Source: JALZUE01 sp051251725 (lineage in GTDB: Bacteria > Pseudomonadota > Gammaproteobacteria > Enterobacterales > Alteromonadaceae). Taken from it: a stretch of 64,000 bases of DNA. Below the pieces are notes generated by a model. The model searched no databases, was not told the DNA's origin, and saw only the letters and a list, made by a program, of their open reading frames with translations. Positions 43,606 through 52,613 of the stretch are shown here, one piece after another. The position numbers were made by a program, and so were the translations under genes. Each line of letters begins with the position of its first letter. Positions within the stretch are counted from its first letter, which is position 1. The DNA lies in assembly GCA_051251725.1 (NCBI GenBank), contig JBPOFN010000004.1, positions 124,001 to 188,000 of the forward strand, given 5' to 3'.

Positions 43606-44388
43606 TTACTCAACCGCTTCGACCATTAACACTTCAATATTATGACTTTCAAAGTTTTCAATTAATGCAGGATCAGCATTAGAATCAGTGATTAATATAT
43701 CAACTTCTGACAATGGGCAAAAAATGAAATTACTGGGCTGATTGAGTTTGGTGCTATCTGCTAGGATAACCAGTTTATCGGTTTGTTTTTTAAGTTTTTG
43801 CTCTGATCTAATTAATAAAGGGTCCGATTCCATAACACCAAAATCACAGATCCCAGGCGAGCCCATAAACATCATTGAACCGCGATAATATTCAGTATTA
43901 TCATTCTCATACGAACTTAAAATGATACCTTGTTCTCGGTATATTTCACCACGCGGTAATGATACTTGGATGTTGCTGTTTTCAGTAATATAGTTTGCTA
44001 AAACAAACGAATTGGTTAACACATTAACATCTTTATTAGTGAGAAATTCACCCATCATATAGGTTGAACTGCCGCCGTTAATGATAATAGAGTCACCATC
44101 GGCACATAATTCAACGGCACGTTTAGCGATTTGTCTTTTAGTTTCAGCTTGTTTAGTTTTATCAACACTAAAGGAGGAACTGGCGAGTTGCTTTTTCTTT
44201 TTCTGGCCATTGATAGACTCAGCGCCGCCTCTGATTTTACAGATCAAGCCAAGCTTCGACATTTTAGTGATATCTCTTCTGATCGTGGCTTCAGATGAAT
44301 TGAGTTGCTTGGTTAAACCGCGCACGCTAGCAAACTGAGCGTTTTCTAAAATGTCTAAAATGAGTTGCTGTCTATGTTTTTCGAGCAT
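43606..44388 (-). CDS. DeoR-family transcription regulator A
   Basis: A 260-residue repressor-type regulator. The N-terminal DeoR helix-turn-helix reads EKHRQQLILDILEN, VRGLTKQLNSSEATIRRDIT, LICKIRGGAES. The C-terminal DeoR sugar-phosphate-binding domain contains DGDSIIINGGSSTYMM, NVLTNSFVLANY, GVMESDPLLIRSEQ and LADSTKL. Most positions match regulator B at 47604. Cotranscription with rhaM is likely (gap 180 bp), with a 12-bp inverted repeat just upstream. The ligand is probably a phosphorylated sugar intermediate of rhamnose or a related deoxysugar. Confidence 0.88.
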   Translation of the reverse strand: MLEKHRQQLILDILENAQFASVRGLTKQLNSSEATIRRDITKMSKLGLICKIRGGAESINGQKKKKQLASSSFSVDKTKQAETKRQIAKRAVELCADGDSIIINGGSSTYMMGEFLTNKDVNVLTNSFVLANYITENSNIQVSLPRGEIYREQGIILSSYENDNTEYYRGSMMFMGSPGICDFGVMESDPLLIRSEQKLKKQTDKLVILADSTKLNQPSNFIFCPLSEVDILITDSNADPALIENFESHNIEVLMVEAVE

Positions 44389-44450
44389 AGGTAGTCCCTT
44401 ATATTGCTATCAGCTTGACCTTTTATTTTCATATGCGGTCGATAAAAAAT

Positions 44451-44481
44451 TTAAAGTATAAATGTTATGTTTATACTTTAA
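44451..44481. promoter_or_regulatory. 12-bp inverted repeat upstream of DeoR A (operator candidate)
   Basis: Perfect arms TTAAAGTATAAA and TTTATACTTTAA around a 7-base spacer, 63 bp before the regulator start. Its AT-rich symmetry and location suit a DeoR operator; it could alternatively serve as a weak terminator of rhaM. Confidence 0.6.
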
Positions 44482-44568
44482 TCTATTTTGACTCTAAAAG
44501 ACATTTTTTGACAGTAATTGTGTGTTATCAGTAAGGGGGGACTGTTAATATTTACATTGTTATCGCTT

Positions 44569-44883
44569 TTAATCTAAATGAAATACCAAGTCTAACGCTT
44601 GGGTGATCGGGGAATTATCTTCATTGGTTAACATAATGTCAGCCATATAACGCCACCATTTTTTAACAATAGGTTCTAATGGTAAGTTGTCCATATTATG
44701 GTTGTCTTCACGTTTTAATACCGCAAATAAGGTATTGCTTTGCTGGTCATGAAAAATAGAATAATCTGAAACACCAGCTGCTTTTAATTCTGTAACCAAC
44801 TCAGGCCAAATTTCGTCATGTCTTTTTTTATATTCAGCTTCATTACCTTTAATTAAGGTCATCGTAAATGCAATTTTTTCCAT
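44569..44883 (-). CDS. rhaM: L-rhamnose mutarotase
   Basis: A 104-residue protein, the same length as E. coli RhaM, when started at the ATG at 44883 (TAGGACAAG upstream) rather than 17 codons earlier. The family pattern is clear: KIAFTMTLIKGNEAEYKKRH, DEIWPELVTELKAAG, FAVLKRED, and WWRYMADIM near the C-terminus. It interconverts alpha and beta L-rhamnose, feeding the beta-pyranose to the isomerase. It lies between the sugar kinase and DeoR A, all on the minus strand. This is the best direct sign that rhamnose is the released sugar. Confidence 0.9.
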   Translation of the reverse strand: MEKIAFTMTLIKGNEAEYKKRHDEIWPELVTELKAAGVSDYSIFHDQQSNTLFAVLKREDNHNMDNLPLEPIVKKWWRYMADIMLTNEDNSPITQALDLVFHLD

Positions 44884-45197
44884 AACTTGTCCTAAGTGAT
44901 TAATGAGTAAAATGAGTGATAAGTAAATGCACACTGAGTGCCCGAATGATAAAAGCTATCCCAAACCTAACTGAATAAAAAAAGGCACACATCCTTGTGT
45001 TTAGGGGAACCACATCATTGTGATAAATAGTTAGGGCTGTTGCTTTTTAGCCGAATCCTACGGACAGCGCTTTTTACAGCGTTATCAGCTTTTGATGTGG
45101 AATAACCCACAACAAAGGTTTTGCCTGTTATAAATACCCAACAAACAGCGGCAAAAAAATCTCGAAACAGCAATAACCCTAATAAAAAACAGTTTGA
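44884..45197. other. Gap between sugar kinase and rhaM
   Basis: About 310 bp with several short inverted motifs (CACACATCCTTGTGT at 44990-45000; CAGCGCTTTTTACAGCG near 45065). No coding frame; it may contain an internal promoter or processing site for rhaM. Confidence 0.4.
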
Positions 45198-46604
45198 TTA
45201 GTTTCTATTGCTACAGTTTGCTCGCCACTGTTGTTGATAAGCAGCTAAGTTGGTTAATTTTGTTGTTGTTGACTCAGAACATTCAATTTTGCATTGCACA
45301 TTATCCCAATCAGACAAATAACCAGCACCTTGAACTGTGCCGGTTGAGTCCATTGATAGCAGCACATTATTATTTTCACGTAACTGATTCAAAATTGCCG
45401 TTAAAATTGGGTTTTTAAGAAATGCCCCTTCAATAAAGATATTTCCTTTTGCGCCTAACATATCAAGTTGATAATCAATCATTAACGCGCAATAAAGGGT
45501 CGCAAGTGCAATGCCACTGACTTTATCAATATCACCAAGAAAGCTGCCGTCGTAGTCACCAAAAGGACCGCTACCATCACTAAAGTCAGGTAAAGCAAAA
45601 ACTTGTTGATCTATCACTTGTTGAATATCGGCTTCGCAAAACTGCTCTCCTAGCCAAGAGCCGGCGAGATCACAAATGGCTTCAAACTCTCTACCGCCCA
45701 TAAAGCGCGCACAAGCAATCGGCTGATTCATTGCGTCTATATTGGCAAGCATATCTTTTTTCGCATCTAGATTTTCTAACGGTACTTGTGACGCCATTAA
45801 TATGGTCCAAGTACCAGTCGAGATCACCGTAAATGGCGCATCTTTTTGCGTTAATTTATAGCGTAAAAAGCTGGCGTTACTGTCATGAATACCATTAAAG
45901 AAATGACAATCAGCAGGTAACCCTAACTCCAGCGCAAGCGCGGGTGAGATCACACCACAATCAAACCAAGCCGGTTGAATCGGTGGGAACAAATCATGAC
46001 AATCTAAATGATCAACTAGGCTTGAATATTTATCTGCTTTAATTGACCATAAATCCGTATGACAACCTAATGAGGTAATTTCATTTAATCGTTGGCCGGT
46101 AAATCGCCATGCCCAATATTGCGGGTACATTAAAATATCAGTAACTTGATCAAACTCGCTGGCGAAATTCTTTTTAAGCCAATAAAGCTGACGGCCAAGG
46201 TTAAGACCCGCAGGTAATAGTGGTGAAAATGTTTCTTGGTACGACGGTCGAATATTTTCATATTCAGGCGTGTCAGCAGTTAAGCCACTGAATTCGTAAT
46301 CTAACACAGGTAATACTAAGCCATCTGACTTGCTTGAGTTACGATCAATTAAGGCGGCAGTTGCCCCATGGGTGGTAATGTTAATTGCTTTGATCTGATA
46401 TTTTGTCGTTACGACTTTAATGTTTTCAACTAACCACTGCCAAATGGCATCGGTATCAATACTTGGAAAAATACCGCCGGTAATAACAACGTTTTTCATT
46501 TGTTTTGAAAAAATAGAATCAAAGGAATCGTCTAACACATGAAGTTTTACGTGTGTTTTACCTATGTCGATAACTAAAGCATTAGTATTTATTTCTGTTG
46601 TCAT
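45198..46604 (-). CDS. FGGY-family carbohydrate kinase (probable rhamnulokinase or related)
   Basis: A 468-residue kinase of the acetate/sugar kinase fold. The N-terminal phosphate motif is VIDIGKTHVKL, the adenosine/phosphate-2 motif is STGTWTILMA near residue 265, and the C-terminal GNIFIEGAFLKNPIL is near 400. The catalytic Asp is likely in FFNGIHDSNASFL. Sequence does not settle the substrate among L-rhamnulose, L-fuculose or others. Its pairing with rhaM and DeoR favours L-rhamnulose. No isomerase or aldolase gene occurs in the window. Confidence 0.82.
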   Translation of the reverse strand: MTTEINTNALVIDIGKTHVKLHVLDDSFDSIFSKQMKNVVITGGIFPSIDTDAIWQWLVENIKVVTTKYQIKAINITTHGATAALIDRNSSKSDGLVLPVLDYEFSGLTADTPEYENIRPSYQETFSPLLPAGLNLGRQLYWLKKNFASEFDQVTDILMYPQYWAWRFTGQRLNEITSLGCHTDLWSIKADKYSSLVDHLDCHDLFPPIQPAWFDCGVISPALALELGLPADCHFFNGIHDSNASFLRYKLTQKDAPFTVISTGTWTILMASQVPLENLDAKKDMLANIDAMNQPIACARFMGGREFEAICDLAGSWLGEQFCEADIQQVIDQQVFALPDFSDGSGPFGDYDGSFLGDIDKVSGIALATLYCALMIDYQLDMLGAKGNIFIEGAFLKNPILTAILNQLRENNNVLLSMDSTGTVQGAGYLSDWDNVQCKIECSESTTTKLTNLAAYQQQWRANCSNRN

Positions 46605-46649
46605 GTTTATTACTTTTTCTGAATGTGGATAGAAACGGCCTTGATAAAA

Positions 46650-46670
46650 TTACGCACTTAACATGCGTAA
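46650..46670. promoter_or_regulatory. 7-bp inverted repeat upstream of the sugar kinase
   Basis: Arms TTACGCA and TGCGTAA with a 7-base spacer, 46 bp before the kinase start. A plausible operator; the spacer length equals that of the repeat near DeoR A, but the arm sequence differs. Confidence 0.45.
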
Positions 46671-47062
46671 GCGATTCAACCTATTACCTAACACTAATAT
46701 TAAAACGAGCGATATTACTGAATAAACACCCAAGAATAGTTAGTAATTACGCTTGATAGCTATTAGGTTAAGGCACCGATTTATCTTACCTTATTTTAAA
46801 TATGTTCAATTATACCCAACTATATCTCGAGCTTGTGTGATTGTAAATGATTTGTTTTGATTGTTGGTCGTGATTCTTTTAGCTGTTATTTTCGTCAGGC
46901 TAGGCGTTAACGGCGGCAAAAATAGTGAAAATAACAATGAAAATAGCGCGCAAGTAAATAATAGCTGAGCATAATAATCAGGGCTTAGTAAAATAATTTG
47001 CTAGTTAGAGTGGATAATTAGTGTGGATAGTTAGGGGGATTTAGCTAGTTTCAGCTGCTTTT

Positions 47063-47086
47063 GTTAGTTAGTTAGTTAGTTAGTTA
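47063..47086. repeat. (GTTA)6 tetranucleotide repeat
   Basis: Six perfect copies of GTTA in the kinase-DeoR B intergenic region. Confidence 0.95.
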
Positions 47087-47603
47087 AAATAATCTTAAGC
47101 GCTTAATAACAAATAACACTCAGTTATCTATTTAACCTGATCTATGGCTAAGTAGAGCCCTCGACATCACTCTTTTTGCACTTAGCGACGTTGGATTTCT
47201 TAGTAATTGCCAGCTCTTACGTACGAAAACCCGCCTCTATGCACAAAAATTTCGATACTGAGTAAGCTTCAACCTAAATTTAGTTGGATGGTTTTTAGTA
47301 AGCTTTTGAATTGTTGATAAAAACAAAATTTAAACGACACTTTTTATCCGTAGCTCAGGTTATTTAAATTGGCAATCAAAGGTTAGCTAAGTTTGGCGAT
47401 TAATGGCCAATTGTGCTGGCTTAACAGTTAGCTTAGTTAATAAAAATTAGTAGAACAGCGATTTTATATCGGCATTAAGGTATTGATAAAATCAAAATTT
47501 TCCTTTTTAACGCAAATAGTGATAAACTTTTTTTATATGTGATAGGTATTTTTTTTTGTCCTATTGGCTTGGGCGGTTTCGAACTTAGTGGAAATAGTTA
47601 TAA

Positions 47604-48383
47604 ATGTTAGAAAAACATAGACAACAACTGATTAAAGATATTGTAGATCAACAAAGTTTTGTTAGCGTCAGAACGTTAACCGATAAGTTGAAAGCTTCTG
47701 AAGCCACCATTCGCCGAGACTTAACTAAAATGGCAAAGCGTGGCGCTATCATCAAAATTCGCGGTGGTGCTGAATCGACCTCTAATAAACGTAAAAACAT
47801 CAAAAGTTCTGCGTTTGAAATCGATCAAACCAAACGTACTAATACCAAAAAAGCAATCGCAAAAAGGGCCGTTGAACTTTGTTCAGACGGCGATTCAATC
47901 ACCATTAATGGTGGTAGCTCAACCTATATGATGGGTGAGTTCTTAGTGAATAAAGATGTGAACGTGTTAACTAACTCTTTTGTGTTAGCGAATTATCTTT
48001 CTGAAAATAGTGATAATCAAATCTCGTTACCGGGCGGCGAAATTTACCGTGAACAGGGTATTATCTTAAGCTCTTATGAAAAAGATAGTACAGAGTATTA
48101 CCGAAGCTCAATGATGTTTATGGGGACGCCAGGCATCGGCAAGTTTGGTGTGATGGAGTCAGATCCGTTATTAATACTTTCAGAGCAAAAACTTAGAAAA
48201 CAAGCGGATAAGCTGATCATTTTAGCCGACAGCACTAAGCTTGCTAAACGTAGTAACTTTATCTTTTGCCCACTTGAAGAAGTAGATGTACTGATCACTG
48301 ACTCAAAAGCAGATAAAGAAATTATCGAACATTTCGAAAGCCAAAATATAGAAGTGATTATTGTTGAGTCATTAGACGATTAG
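47604..48383 (+). CDS. DeoR-family transcription regulator B
   Basis: A 259-residue paralogue of regulator A: the same order, with helix-turn-helix VRTLTDKLKASEATIRRDLT, IIKIRGGAES, the effector-domain segment DGDSITINGGSSTYMMGEF and FGVMESDPLLILSEQ. It lies in opposite orientation on the other side of the kinase-rhaM genes and upstream of TonB receptor 2. A strong terminator follows. It probably controls the receptor, the kinase operon or both. Confidence 0.88.
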   Translation: MLEKHRQQLIKDIVDQQSFVSVRTLTDKLKASEATIRRDLTKMAKRGAIIKIRGGAESTSNKRKNIKSSAFEIDQTKRTNTKKAIAKRAVELCSDGDSITINGGSSTYMMGEFLVNKDVNVLTNSFVLANYLSENSDNQISLPGGEIYREQGIILSSYEKDSTEYYRSSMMFMGTPGIGKFGVMESDPLLILSEQKLRKQADKLIILADSTKLAKRSNFIFCPLEEVDVLITDSKADKEIIEHFESQNIEVIIVESLDD

Positions 48384-49063
48384 TCCGCAGTATCCTTTTA
48401 TTTCCCTGTTATTGCGGCTCTAACTGTTTCAAGTTAGAGCCGCATTTCTATTTATTTACCCATGTTTATCTTCCCGACGTTAGCCTATATTGAAAGCGCT
48501 AAATTTAACCACTATTTTTCTTTGCCGCTAACACGGTTTAAAAATACTGACCCCTTACTAGTGAATAGCAGCTGTTTAAGTGACAAGATATTAGCGGTAT
48601 TTGACTAACACTAACCTGCTTCAAATATGGATGAAGTTACGGGTTTTTCTTTATTACACTAAGCCTTATTGCAAGATATTACAGCTTAGCTTGCGTTAAT
48701 TACCACCATGACCAACACCTTATTTAATGTCGTTATGATTACTAATGATTGTTTGTCTTTCTTATTTTATTTTTCATCTTGATTATTTATTGGTTATTGC
48801 TGTTTTTCCTGCTTTTATCTCTATTTTTTGGCATTTTTGTCTGTTTTAAATAACAAATTCAAAACTTTATTTCTTTATATTTTTCATTATAAATAATGGG
48901 TTATGTTGATTGTTGGCTTTATTTTGAGTGTGGTTGATTAATTTTGATTTTAAATGGGTTTTTTTGGTGTTAATGTAAAGGTGTTGCTAATATTTTAATA
49001 TAAATTAATAGCAAAAAATTTATTAGTAATATCGAAAAATAAACTTATTTTGAGGGAAATGAG
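48384..49063 (+). other. Leader/intergenic region before TonB receptor 2
   Basis: Apart from the DeoR B terminator, 600 bp of T-rich DNA with no coding frame. The receptor start has GAGGGAAATGAG as Shine-Dalgarno sequence. Confidence 0.5.
48413..48444 (+). terminator. Terminator after DeoR B
   Basis: A perfect 13-bp stem TGCGGCTCTAACT / AGTTAGAGCCGCA with a 6-base loop, then TTTCTATTTATTT, 30 bp after the stop codon. Confidence 0.88.
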
Positions 49064-52000
49064 ATGACAAATAAAAATACAAATTTAAAAAGAGGCGCAA
49101 TCATTAGCGGCTCTACCTGTTTATTAATGGCGCTTGGTGCACCATCAGTATTAGCACAAGAAGTTAAAGCTGCCATTGAAAGTAAAAAAGCAGCACCGGA
49201 AGCGATTGTTGAAGTGATTGAGGTGACGGGTGTTCGTAGCTCATTAGAAGCTGCCCTTAACATCAAGCGTAATGCGCCTTCAATTGTTGATGCTATTTCA
49301 GCCACGGACATTAATGCTTTACCTGCATTAGATTTAGGTGAAGCATTACAAGCTATTCCCGGTATTCAATTAAACCGTGAAGCTGGTCAACGTCAGTCAG
49401 AAATTAACTTACGTGGTTTATCAGGTGGTTTTGTTAAAACAACAGCTGCTGGTCAATCATTTGCGACGCCTAGTCGTAGTAGTGATTCAGTCGGGAGTTC
49501 GAACCCATTTGGTGCCTTTGAAGCGGGTGTCTTTGACGGTATTACCGTTGTTAAAACGCCAACCGCTGATTTACAAGAAGGTGGTATTGCTGGTGTTGTT
49601 GACAAACAATTACAACGAGCTTTAGCTAAAAAAGACGGACAATATTCTGTTAGCTTAGGTGGTCGTTACGAAGAGTTAAGAGATGGTTGGGATAAAGAAT
49701 TTAAATTATCGGCGACTAAACACATCATTAAAGATGAATTAGCCGTTGCGGTTAAAATTGCTGGTTCAGAGCAAAATTTCCGCCGCGATACAGCTAACTT
49801 TTCTACCTATGCCCCATTAGATACGACTAACTTTCCAGGCTTACCTGATTATTTAGCCGAGCATAATATCCCTGACGGTTCGATTGTTAAGGCGGTTAGT
49901 GCGGCTCGAAATGTTACTGAAGCAAGTATTGGCGATCGCATCTCAGCTACCGCTAATATTGAATGGCAAGCAACTGAAGCTTTAAAGTTAGGCGCACACG
50001 TTTTATACACTGAGCGTGACCTTAATAAAGGCAATCATGAAGATACGGTTATTGGCTCTGGCTATAATGGTAGAAACCCAGCTCGTAGCTCGATTGGTTA
50101 TGGCATTGTGCCAAAGTCAGCACCGTTTTTATTAAGCACAGCTGAAGATGGTACAAAAACATATGCAGCGTCTTCTGTTGAGCTAATTAACGCTCACTAT
50201 ACGCCTGCAAACCGTATTTTTAACTTCTTAGAAACTTCTGAAGGGGTTTTCCTATACGGCGATTATGTTAAAGATAACTGGGTTATTGATGCGACAGCAA
50301 CTTATTCAGAGTCTGAAAATAGATTTGAACAAAATGCCTTTGATGTACGTCATCAAGGTGTACCACATCCGCGAAATGAGCCTACGGGGATCTCAGCGAC
50401 CATTGATACTGCCAATGGTAATTTATCAAAAGCTATGGTCGATATTCAAGGTTGGGATAATTATGACTACTCAGGTGACTGGTCGGAAACCACACTTACT
50501 GGTTTTAGTTCAAACTTAGATAAAGCCACGGTTGCTGACAGATCTGTTTCTTTCTTTGCCCATGGCGCAGTTGATAATCCTGTACGTCAAACAACATCTG
50601 CTGAATTTAATGCCTTACGTTACCTTGATTTTGATCTTGGTTTCGGCGAAGCATTAAAATTTAGTTCGGTTAAATTTGGTGGTCGTTACTCAAATGAAAA
50701 CTTAGATAATTATCGTCGAACTGTTGGTGTTGGTGGTTTAGATTTTAGTGCTGCTGTTGATGGCAATCCATTTGATAAAACTTTATTTTCAGATACGCAA
50801 ACATCATTTTTTAACGGTAACTACAATGGCGCATTTAATTCGTCAAATGGTTGGCAATCTATCAACGCGGAAGCATTACGTGAAGCTTTAGTTGCTACGC
50901 GCACTGATGTTGAAGGCGGTTTTGTTATCCAGCCAAGTGGTTTATATGCCCGCAATGTTGGCCCTCATCCTGATCAATTTGCTGCCAACTTTGAAGTAGA
51001 CCAAGCGATAATGGCCGCTTATGTCATGACTAATTTTGAAGGTGAAGTTGGTAGTGTTTTCTATTCAGGTAATGTGGGTTTACGTTATGTTGAAACAGAA
51101 AATACTTTCAACGGTTTAAATCGTGTACAAGATGAAATTGCCGGTACTGATATTTTAGTAGCTAAAGAGCATTCACAAAAGTATGACAATTTATTACCGT
51201 CATTTAACCTTTCTGTTGAGTTAACTGATGATGTGGTGCTACGTGCTGCTTATTCAGAAGGCATAGTAAGACCAAACTTACGCTCACAAACCCCAACCTT
51301 GGGTGTTAACCCAGGTAACGCAAGAATGAAAATTGATTTACCTGCCAGTGAAGTAGAACCGTACACTGCTGATAATTATGATCTATCTGTAGAATGGTAT
51401 AACCGTGAAGGTAGTGCGATTTCAGTAGGTATTTTCCAAAAGAATATTACTAACTTATTTTCACGTGAATCACTTTGTCCGGTAGGAGAAGATTTAAGTC
51501 AATATTCTACTGACCTTGGTGAAATAGAATCATTCTTTAACCCAGGTGATGAGAACGAAAAATGTCGTGAAGTTGATTTAAGATTAACGGATGAAGGTGA
51601 AGAAGTTCAGCGTGAGGTGATTATTAATCGTTCTTTTAATAACGACTCTGAAATTAAAGTGACGGGTTATGAGCTTGCTGTTCAGCAAAAATTAGATTTC
51701 TTACCTTATCCGTATAATGGTTTTGGTGGTGTTTTTAACTATACCTACATTACTCAAGATACTGACGGTGAAGAATCACTTTATAAAATTGCACCTAAAT
51801 CTTATAACATCATAGGTTATTATGAGAATGACGGTTATAGCGTACGTTTAGCTTATAACTGGCGTGATAATTCTATCTTAGAAGGTGGCTCTCAGTTCTT
51901 AGGTGATGCGCAACGGACACAAAAAGCCGGTGGTCGTTTAGATTTATCAGCCTCATATACTATACAACCTGGTTTAGTCGTACGCTTACAAGGGTATAAC

Positions 52001-52108
52001 TTAAACGATGAACAACGTTATGAATATATTGGTGATAACGAAGCTGCGGTTAGCCGTGTTGATTATACGGGCCGTACCTTTCAGTTAGGCGTTAGTTATT
52101 CATTTTAA
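49064..52108 (+). CDS. TonB-dependent outer-membrane receptor 2
   Basis: A 1014-residue receptor with a signal peptide (cleaved near PSVLA|QEVK), a TonB-box-like segment VEVIEVTGVRSS, a plug (about residues 55-190: DAISATDINALPALDLGEAL, REAGQRQSEINLRGL) and a long barrel ending in GVSYSF with C-terminal Phe. The plug differs clearly from receptor 1, so the two likely have different ligands. It sits between the DeoR B gene and putA, and I infer import of sulfated rhamnose-containing oligosaccharides. Confidence 0.93.
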   Translation: MTNKNTNLKRGAIISGSTCLLMALGAPSVLAQEVKAAIESKKAAPEAIVEVIEVTGVRSSLEAALNIKRNAPSIVDAISATDINALPALDLGEALQAIPGIQLNREAGQRQSEINLRGLSGGFVKTTAAGQSFATPSRSSDSVGSSNPFGAFEAGVFDGITVVKTPTADLQEGGIAGVVDKQLQRALAKKDGQYSVSLGGRYEELRDGWDKEFKLSATKHIIKDELAVAVKIAGSEQNFRRDTANFSTYAPLDTTNFPGLPDYLAEHNIPDGSIVKAVSAARNVTEASIGDRISATANIEWQATEALKLGAHVLYTERDLNKGNHEDTVIGSGYNGRNPARSSIGYGIVPKSAPFLLSTAEDGTKTYAASSVELINAHYTPANRIFNFLETSEGVFLYGDYVKDNWVIDATATYSESENRFEQNAFDVRHQGVPHPRNEPTGISATIDTANGNLSKAMVDIQGWDNYDYSGDWSETTLTGFSSNLDKATVADRSVSFFAHGAVDNPVRQTTSAEFNALRYLDFDLGFGEALKFSSVKFGGRYSNENLDNYRRTVGVGGLDFSAAVDGNPFDKTLFSDTQTSFFNGNYNGAFNSSNGWQSINAEALREALVATRTDVEGGFVIQPSGLYARNVGPHPDQFAANFEVDQAIMAAYVMTNFEGEVGSVFYSGNVGLRYVETENTFNGLNRVQDEIAGTDILVAKEHSQKYDNLLPSFNLSVELTDDVVLRAAYSEGIVRPNLRSQTPTLGVNPGNARMKIDLPASEVEPYTADNYDLSVEWYNREGSAISVGIFQKNITNLFSRESLCPVGEDLSQYSTDLGEIESFFNPGDENEKCREVDLRLTDEGEEVQREVIINRSFNNDSEIKVTGYELAVQQKLDFLPYPYNGFGGVFNYTYITQDTDGEESLYKIAPKSYNIIGYYENDGYSVRLAYNWRDNSILEGGSQFLGDAQRTQKAGGRLDLSASYTIQPGLVVRLQGYNLNDEQRYEYIGDNEAAVSRVDYTGRTFQLGVSYSF

Positions 52109-52133
52109 TGAATGATTAATCGTTAGAATAAAT

Positions 52134-52163
52134 AAAAGCGGCTGGTTTATATCAGTCGTTTTT
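52134..52163 (+). terminator. Terminator after TonB receptor 2
   Basis: An 11-bp stem AAAAGCGGCTG / CAGTCGTTTTT (two G-T pairs) with an 8-base loop, ending in eight T residues. Confidence 0.75.
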
Positions 52164-52222
52164 TTTGTGCTAAATAATTCAGTTTAGCGTTGAATTACTA
52201 GCGCTTTAGTGAAACCATTAAA

Positions 52223-52250
52223 CAATGACAATGACAATGACAATGACAAT
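52223..52250. repeat. (CAATGA)4 tandem repeat
   Basis: Four perfect CAATGA copies plus a partial CAAT. Confidence 0.95.
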
Positions 52251-52258
52251 AATACCAC

Positions 52259-52319
52259 TAGCTTTCAGCTTTCAGCTTCTAGCTTTCAGCTTTCAGCTTC
52301 TAGCTTTCAGCTTCTAGCC
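52259..52319. repeat. Nested AGCTTTC/AGCTTCT tandem repeat
   Basis: Seven-base units AGCTTTC and AGCTTCT in the order type 1, type 1, type 2, repeated as a 21-base unit twice, then a 14-base partial copy. Confidence 0.9.
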
Positions 52320-52613
52320 TTACCCCTTAACTTTAGATTTATCATCTCAACTCGCGCAGATTAAATCCTTTAAAGTTTCAATAAACTCAAGTAATTACGA
52401 CAGCGCTTGGCTGTTAGCCACTCCTTTATTTTAAAGCTTAAATTTATTTGCCAAACACTGGCAAGTGGCTGTTTAATTTATATTTATAAAATGTTAGCGT
52501 GGTAGTTCAAACTGTTACTGAATAGCCTATGCTTAGGTAACCATTTTCTTATCGATTGGTGATGTCATGTCACTAAGTTGTTCACTCAGCGCTTAGCTGA
52601 CGAAGGGGTAGAG

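Larger units (their letters stand above)
46605..47603. other. 1-kb divergent intergenic region, kinase and DeoR B
   Basis: No coding frame and no RNA gene recognised. It contains a 7-bp inverted repeat near the kinase start and a GTTA repeat, both listed separately. The promoters of kinase and DeoR B should lie near its two ends. Confidence 0.5.
52109..52613. other. Intergenic region with tandem repeats, receptor 2 to putA
   Basis: Contains the receptor terminator, two adjacent tandem-repeat blocks (52223-52250 and 52259-52319) and presumably the putA promoter. No coding frame. Confidence 0.5.

Noticed and set aside
52223..52319. CRISPR array
   Set aside because: The repeats are contiguous short units without spacers, and no cas genes are present.
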